This document shows, one piece after another, positions 32,501 to 35,547 of a DNA stretch of 35,547 nt (within the stretch, counting starts at the first letter, position 1; each line of letters starts with the position of its first letter). The stretch is from CAZCSK01 sp964501265 (GTDB lineage: Bacteria; Actinomycetota; CADDZG01; JAHWKV01). The notes under the pieces were generated by a model that saw only the letters and a list, made by a program, of their open reading frames with translations, ran no database searches and had not been told where the DNA came from. The stretch is taken from positions 1 to 35,547 of the forward strand of contig CAZCSK010000024.1 in assembly GCA_964501265.1 (NCBI GenBank), in the 5' to 3' direction. The translations under genes and the position numbers were made by a program.

Positions 32501-32688
32501 CCGCAACGGCGACCCCAAAGCGCCGCAGCGCTCCCAAACCACCAACAACCCCCAAGTTGGTAATTGCCGCCAAGCAACGCCCAGCCCCCAAGTTGGTTAT
32601 CGCCTCCAAGCGCGCCTCCTCCAAGCCGGGCACAGCCCGGTCGCGCGCGGCGCATAATGGGGGTCGAGCAAGGAAGGTGCGCAGTTGA
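29587..32688 (+). CDS. Fused LivH-LivM-LivG ABC transporter protein with basic tail
   Basis: This single 1033-residue chain contains two permease domains and an ATPase. Residues about 1-300 are LivH (GIVTGLQYALLGVGIVLTYKS, ARFVNFAHGQLG). Residues about 318-637 are LivM (FPFLPGMRSEGQALLLGLIVTYAMV, TGWAGQASLGHFALLGVGAYAAA, GRALISVRDNDRAASAHGLNATAIK). Residues about 675-930 are the LivG ATPase: Walker A GGNGAGKTT near 711, signature LSTGMRR near 824, Walker B LVLLDE near 848 and H-loop EHDMPLLMSL. Residues 935-1033 form a low-complexity Lys/Arg/Pro/Ala tail with PKLVIAAKQRPA repeated. The signature is LSTGMRR rather than LSYGQQR. The tail resembles histone H1-like tails and has no known transport role. 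The next gene starts inside the stop (TTGA). Confidence 0.92.
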   Translation: MGTSIGVLVLGIVTGLQYALLGVGIVLTYKSARFVNFAHGQLGVISAVLLAKLGVEAGLSYWVALPVAILAAALVGGLVERLVIRRLFDASRLIITIATIGVAQILFVSTLVGPLKVDAGRILREGYPVPFQGQWQLGAVIIRSSQLLTLGVAPLIAAGLYFFFARTSIGKAIRGAASNPEAARLAGISVRRISLVVWILAGVLSGLTAVLLAPTQPTLDIASLGPSLLLRGFAAALIGKMTDLPTAFAGGVVLGVVEQVAYWNIPRGGTSDIAVLIVILIAILLRARGLSATSRRGDEQLTVERSRPKLDERLQKMHIARNLDRYGWALFGLLGLAFPFLPGMRSEGQALLLGLIVTYAMVGLSLTVLTGWAGQASLGHFALLGVGAYAAAAADRAGFAVPAVLLVAAVVAAGTAVLICLPALRFRGLFLGVTSLAFALAAQSWLFTQSWVGEDSAGNASVVNTHLPLMGPIRTQKALYYLAIVVLALIVVGLRNLRRTSIGRALISVRDNDRAASAHGLNATAIKITGLVLSGMIAGIAGGMWGMVEHRWTSLQFDGTLSLVMLSVAIVGGLNTLHGPILGALAVFAWPYLVPDANTFIVRSISSGALLLGIVLFLPGGIASLVDRARTKILDLLSGRVAKEQPVEVGSEPMPQPSISGNFEFAKGNGFDGSGKLPLVVNEVSISFGGLKALQSVSLRVGAGEIVGLIGGNGAGKTTLMNCISGYLAPTGMVEIFGSEASGQPSHSRPALGAARSFQDAHLFPGLTVGETVLVALDRTDPAGILGSAVSTPWADLVEKNKRSKAQSVLSVFGLGDRERNLTGELSTGMRRLCDLATVTAENPRLVLLDEPTAGIAQREVEAFGPLLRRLRDELGWSILIVEHDMPLLMSLCDRVYALESGEVIASGTPEEVRSDPRVIASYLGTDVAAIERSGGGAAPTAAGLKSEPPSAPKPMSLRAPKSPNTRTRKPPATATPKRRSAPKPPTTPKLVIAAKQRPAPKLVIASKRASSKPGTARSRAAHNGGRARKVRS

Positions 32689-34244
32689 AGATTTCAATCC
32701 CCGGTTTCGCATCCAAGCGGTGGGGGCACGGTGCTGTGGCGGCGTGGATCCGAGTTGCGTCCCGACAAAGGATTCTTTCAACCGGCCTTGGACTTGCTCT
32801 CACCGTTTTGCTGATAGGCATTTCGTTCGTGCCGTCCGCGCGACGTCTCCAAGCAGGACAACCAGGCGAGAATTCATCGGAGGCCACCGCCGAAGAGATT
32901 GCATTAGAGGCAGGGACCCCCGGAGGAAACGCAGAGCAAGTTGGCGCTGGCGCCACTGGGACCGCGACCATTCTCGGCACTTCGAAACCGGGCTCGCCAG
33001 GCTCGCCAGGTGGGCCCCCCGGACCATCGGGCCCTGAGGGATCCGTCGTTCTTACTGCATCTGACATCGGCGTAACCGCCAAGAGTGTGAGAATCGGTTT
33101 TACGACGCTGAATCCCGCCGGGCTGCAGGGTACCGGAATCGGCTTGCCGCTTCGAAGTGACATTGACAAAGTGATCGAGGCATTCGTTGACTACGTCAAC
33201 GACACCGGAGGAATCCACGGCCGGCAAGTTGTTGCAGACATTATCAAGGTCGATCCGCTGGAAGAGTCGAGTCAGCTGAAGGCGTGTACGGATTTAAAGG
33301 GCAGGGCTTTCGGCGTGGTTGACACCGCGACCTTCATCTTGCAGTCAACCCAAAAGTGCTTCTCGGGGGACGGCGTTCCCTTCACGCACAGTTATCCCCT
33401 GTCCGCATCCTTTCAGGCCGAGGCCCGAGGCTACGATGTCGCGGCCAACCGCAACCTCGACCGAATCGCCAAAGAATGGGCTGCGGAATCGAAGAGCCTT
33501 GGATTCATAACTCCGGGCGTGAAGGCTGGAGTGGTTACCGAAAATTGCGAGCCGTCGATCACCGTCGTTAAGACCCACCTGATTCCCGGCATCCGAGCGG
33601 CGGGAGCGCAGCCTGACGTGGCTCTCAAGGTGACCGACTGCGACCCGAAGTCGCAGCAGACGCAAATTCCGAGCATTGTCACCCAGATGGTGTCTGAAAA
33701 CGTGACTCACGTTTTTATGGCCGTCAACTATGTAGCTGTAAGAAACTTCCTCGAAAATGCGCGGCCCTACGGCAGGCCGTTTAAATACTCCGCATCCGAC
33801 TACAACGGACTTACCGACGACTTCTTCACGAAGGATTGGGACCCCGATCAATGGGACGGAGTGTTGGCCCCATCGGTCCTTCTGTTCGGTGGAAAGGCCG
33901 CCGGTAAGCCCCCTGCAGAGGGAACGCAGTTTTGCTCCAAGATCCTGACCGACCGCGGAGTACGCGGGCTCGACAACATTGAGAATGAAGACGCCGAGGC
34001 AGGAGGGTTCTGTGACGAGTTCTTTATCACCGTCGGCGCAGCCCAAGCGGTCGGTCCGAACCTTAAGCGCACGGCGTGGGCTCAAGCTGCGCAGCGGCTT
34101 GGTACGGTCAAGACCGCGACCGTGCACAGTGTCACGTTTTCACCGGGCAAGTTCTCCGGCGGCGACACTATCGTGACGCTCCAATGGGGAAAGGCCTGTA
34201 AGTGTTACAAGCAGATCTCTGACTACAGGCCGGGCCGCTTCTAG
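32685..34244 (+). CDS. Branched-chain amino acid type ABC substrate-binding protein, TM-anchored
   Basis: This is the solute receptor of the LivFHMG system (periplasmic-binding type I). The 519-residue protein starts at TTG 32685, overlapping the fusion gene's TGA. It has no lipobox. A charged start leads to a single hydrophobic segment (about 31-50) that acts as an uncleaved anchor. A Glu/Ala-rich linker follows, then a short collagen-like Gly-Pro stretch (about 103-119), then the receptor domain (about 130-519) with DIDKVIEAFVDYVNDTGGIHGRQV, FGVVDTATFILQSTQKCF, HVFMAVNYVAVRNFLENA and NIENEDAEAGGFCDEFF. Three or four cysteines may form disulfides. The ligand is unknown. Confidence 0.88.
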   Translation: MKISIPGFASKRWGHGAVAAWIRVASRQRILSTGLGLALTVLLIGISFVPSARRLQAGQPGENSSEATAEEIALEAGTPGGNAEQVGAGATGTATILGTSKPGSPGSPGGPPGPSGPEGSVVLTASDIGVTAKSVRIGFTTLNPAGLQGTGIGLPLRSDIDKVIEAFVDYVNDTGGIHGRQVVADIIKVDPLEESSQLKACTDLKGRAFGVVDTATFILQSTQKCFSGDGVPFTHSYPLSASFQAEARGYDVAANRNLDRIAKEWAAESKSLGFITPGVKAGVVTENCEPSITVVKTHLIPGIRAAGAQPDVALKVTDCDPKSQQTQIPSIVTQMVSENVTHVFMAVNYVAVRNFLENARPYGRPFKYSASDYNGLTDDFFTKDWDPDQWDGVLAPSVLLFGGKAAGKPPAEGTQFCSKILTDRGVRGLDNIENEDAEAGGFCDEFFITVGAAQAVGPNLKRTAWAQAAQRLGTVKTATVHSVTFSPGKFSGGDTIVTLQWGKACKCYKQISDYRPGRF

Positions 34245-34248
34245 TCCG

Positions 34249-35115
34249 ATGAAACTTGGAATGGTCGGGCTCGGCCGAATGGGCGGCAACATGCGCGAGC
34301 GCCTTCGTCGGGCCGGGCATGAGGTAATCGGCTACACGCGCGATCCGACTCGCTCCGATGTCCCTTCGCTCGCGGCTCTCGTCGAGTCACTGTCGTCCCC
34401 AAGAATCGCGTGGCTGATGATTCCAGCGGGGGCTCCCACGGATGAGATGGCGGCGCAGCTGTCAGGGTTGTTGCAAGCGGGAGACATCCTCATCGACGGA
34501 GGTAACTCGCGATACACGGATTCAATGCGACGCGGCGAAGAACTCGGCGCAAAGGGAATCGGTTTCGTCGATGCAGGAGTGAGCGGGGGAGTGTGGGGCC
34601 TCGAGAACGGCTACTGCCTAATGGTCGGCGGTGAGGACAATCACATCAAGACTCTGCAACCGATCTTCGACTCGCTGGCACCGACCGGTGGGTTTGTTCA
34701 TGCCGGCCCGGTTGGGGCGGGTCACTTCACCAAGATGGTGCATAACGGAGTCGAGTACGGAATGATGCAAGCGTTCGCCGAGGGTTATGAGTTACTTCGG
34801 GCAAGCGAATTGGGAATCGATGTTGAGGGCGCTCTTTCCGCGTGGCGAAACGGAAGTGTCGTGCGATCGTGGCTTCTGGAATTGCTAGTCTCCGCCCTCC
34901 AGGCGGACCCAGGACTTGAAAAGATCAAGGGTTGGGCCGAAGACTCGGGTGAAGGCAGGTGGACCGTCGATGAAGCCGTGAGACTAGGTGTACCCCTGCA
35001 CGCCATCTCGGCTGCTCTTTTCGCGCGGTTCGCATCACGACAGGATGAATCGGATGCAATGAAGGTTGTCGCCGCGCTCCGCGGCCAATTCGGGGGCCAT
35101 TCCATAAAATCCTGA
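34249..35115 (+). CDS. gnd: 6-phosphogluconate dehydrogenase, decarboxylating, short form
   Basis: This enzyme oxidises and decarboxylates 6-phosphogluconate to ribulose 5-phosphate. It is the 288-residue short form (about 300 residues, as in GntZ-like proteins) rather than the 470-residue form. It has the Rossmann motif GLGRMGGNM (7-15), substrate-contacting GVSGGVWGLENGYCLMVGG (110-128), and the catalytic segment TKMVHNGVEYGMM with K162 and N166. The C-terminal domain includes WAEDSGEGRWTVDEAVRLGVP. Its ATG is 5 bases after the transporter stop, so it may be cotranscribed with it. The coenzyme, NAD or NADP, is not settled from the sequence. Confidence 0.94.
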   Translation: MKLGMVGLGRMGGNMRERLRRAGHEVIGYTRDPTRSDVPSLAALVESLSSPRIAWLMIPAGAPTDEMAAQLSGLLQAGDILIDGGNSRYTDSMRRGEELGAKGIGFVDAGVSGGVWGLENGYCLMVGGEDNHIKTLQPIFDSLAPTGGFVHAGPVGAGHFTKMVHNGVEYGMMQAFAEGYELLRASELGIDVEGALSAWRNGSVVRSWLLELLVSALQADPGLEKIKGWAEDSGEGRWTVDEAVRLGVPLHAISAALFARFASRQDESDAMKVVAALRGQFGGHSIKS

Positions 35116-35189
35116 CCTGCGGGTCGCGGCCGGAGTACATCACTTCCGACAGCGTCCGTTAGGATGAGGGTCCTAAAGGAGTCCAACTT

Positions 35190-35547
35190 ATGCCGCAGTT
35201 CAAGATGCCGCAGCTCGGTGAAACAGTCGCCGAGGGCACAATCACGCGATGGCTGAAGAAGGTCGGAGACAAAGTGGCCATCGACGACGACATCGTGGAG
35301 GTGTCCACCGACAAAGTAGACAGCGCGATTCCGTCGCCCTTTGAGGGCACGCTGACCCAGATCGTGGCCCAGGAGGGCGAAACGATTGCAGTGGGTGCGG
35401 TCATGGCCGAGATAGGCGAGGCAGACGCCGAAGCCCCCGCGGCCGACGCCCCCGCGGCCGACGCCCCCGCGGCCGAAGCCCCCGCGGCCGACGCCCCCGC
35501 GGCCGAAGCCCCCGCGGCCGACGCCGACGCCCCCGCGGCCGACGCCG
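35190..35547 (+). CDS. sucB: Dihydrolipoamide acyltransferase (E2), 5' part cut by window edge
   Basis: The N-terminal lipoyl domain of a 2-oxoacid dehydrogenase E2 is intact: MPQFKMPQLGETVAEGTITRW, then DIVEVSTDKVDSAIPSPFEG with the lipoylated K42, and a closing strand GAVMAEIGEAD. It is then a long Ala/Pro/Asp/Glu linker that runs out of the window; the E3-binding and catalytic domains are not seen. The AAAGGA Shine-Dalgarno (35175-35180) places the ATG at 35190. The name sucB is used in the general E2 sense: it could be the acetyl (aceF), succinyl or branched-chain enzyme. A TAGGAT at 35160-35165 might be a -10, but I see no -35. Confidence 0.9.
   Translation, partial: MPQFKMPQLGETVAEGTITRWLKKVGDKVAIDDDIVEVSTDKVDSAIPSPFEGTLTQIVAQEGETIAVGAVMAEIGEADAEAPAADAPAADAPAAEAPAADAPAAEAPAADADAPAADA
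35430..35547 (+). repeat. 15-bp tandem repeat encoding an APAAD/APAAE linker
   Basis: Units of GCCCCCGCGGCCGAC or the GAA version repeat in phase to the end of the window with one six-base interruption (DADAP). This codes for a flexible, acidic, Pro/Ala linker between E2 domains. Number of units is likely variable between strains. The array continues past the window. Confidence 0.85.

Noticed and set aside
32990..33040. C-rich and G-rich stretch similar to the right end of the dispersed element
   Set aside because: It codes for a Gly-Pro linker of the receptor and lacks the CGCAGCTTCTGGCGC core and the element's length.
1..35547. CRISPR array, tRNA or rRNA gene, transposase
   Set aside because: No regularly spaced short repeats, cloverleaf or rRNA-like segments and no transposase frame were found on reading both strands.

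Overview
The window looks like a piece of an uncultivated, high-to-moderate GC, Gram-positive-type bacterium, most likely an actinomycetote. The evidence is a sortase-type LPNTG surface protein with a signal peptide, a homodimeric AceE-type pyruvate dehydrogenase E1, frequent GTG and TTG starts, adjacent acyl-CoA dehydrogenases in head-to-tail pairs, a PaaR-like TetR regulator on a leaderless promoter, and several other genes whose ATG lies 6-7 bases after a -10 hexamer. The lineage below phylum cannot be read from the sequence alone.

Layout. 1-3.5 kb: a degenerate receiver-like protein, a two-CBS-domain protein, a frame-broken methyltransferase remnant and a long coiled-coil protein. 3.5-7.2 kb: 4-hydroxyphenylpyruvate dioxygenase, an aldo/keto reductase and a cell-wall-anchored protein with three 91-residue tandem repeats, closed by a strong bidirectional terminator. 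7.26-10.5 kb (minus): a tetR-paaABCD operon for phenylacetyl-CoA epoxidation with its operator between the -35 and -10 of a leaderless promoter. 10.7-19.7 kb (plus): a DUF4870 membrane protein, endonuclease III, a DUF72 protein, two acyl-CoA dehydrogenases, a YgfZ-type folate/Fe-S protein, a membrane-anchored molybdopterin oxidoreductase, dihydrolipoamide dehydrogenase and a split-barrel flavin protein. 19.8-22.5 kb: a complete polar amino acid ABC importer. 22.5-26 kb (minus): a staphylococcal-type nuclease, a truncated VOC remnant, a serine beta-lactamase-like hydrolase, a DinB-like protein, a VOC protein and an HTH-DUF3887 regulator. 26.1-35.5 kb (plus): aceE, a branched-chain amino acid type ABC system (livF, a livH-livM-livG triple fusion, a TM-anchored binding protein), a short 6-phosphogluconate dehydrogenase, and the start of a dihydrolipoamide acyltransferase.

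Metabolic theme: aromatic amino acid and phenylacetate catabolism (HPPD, PaaABCD), acyl-CoA oxidation, amino acid uptake through two ABC systems, and the E1, E2 and E3 parts of 2-oxoacid dehydrogenase complexes in separate loci.

The most unusual feature is a dispersed element of about 68 bp with imperfect G-rich/C-rich terminal inverted repeats. Four copies occur (1-47 cut by the window edge, 3381-3448, 15730-15797, 17314-17381). Two lie inside open reading frames and are read in different frames, and one supplies the last residues and the stop codon of a gene. Other points worth checking are an endonuclease III gene with no ATG/GTG/TTG start for its conserved N-terminus, two gene remnants not visible as normal ORFs, and the triple transporter fusion with a histone-like basic tail. 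No tRNA, rRNA, CRISPR array or insertion sequence transposase was seen.
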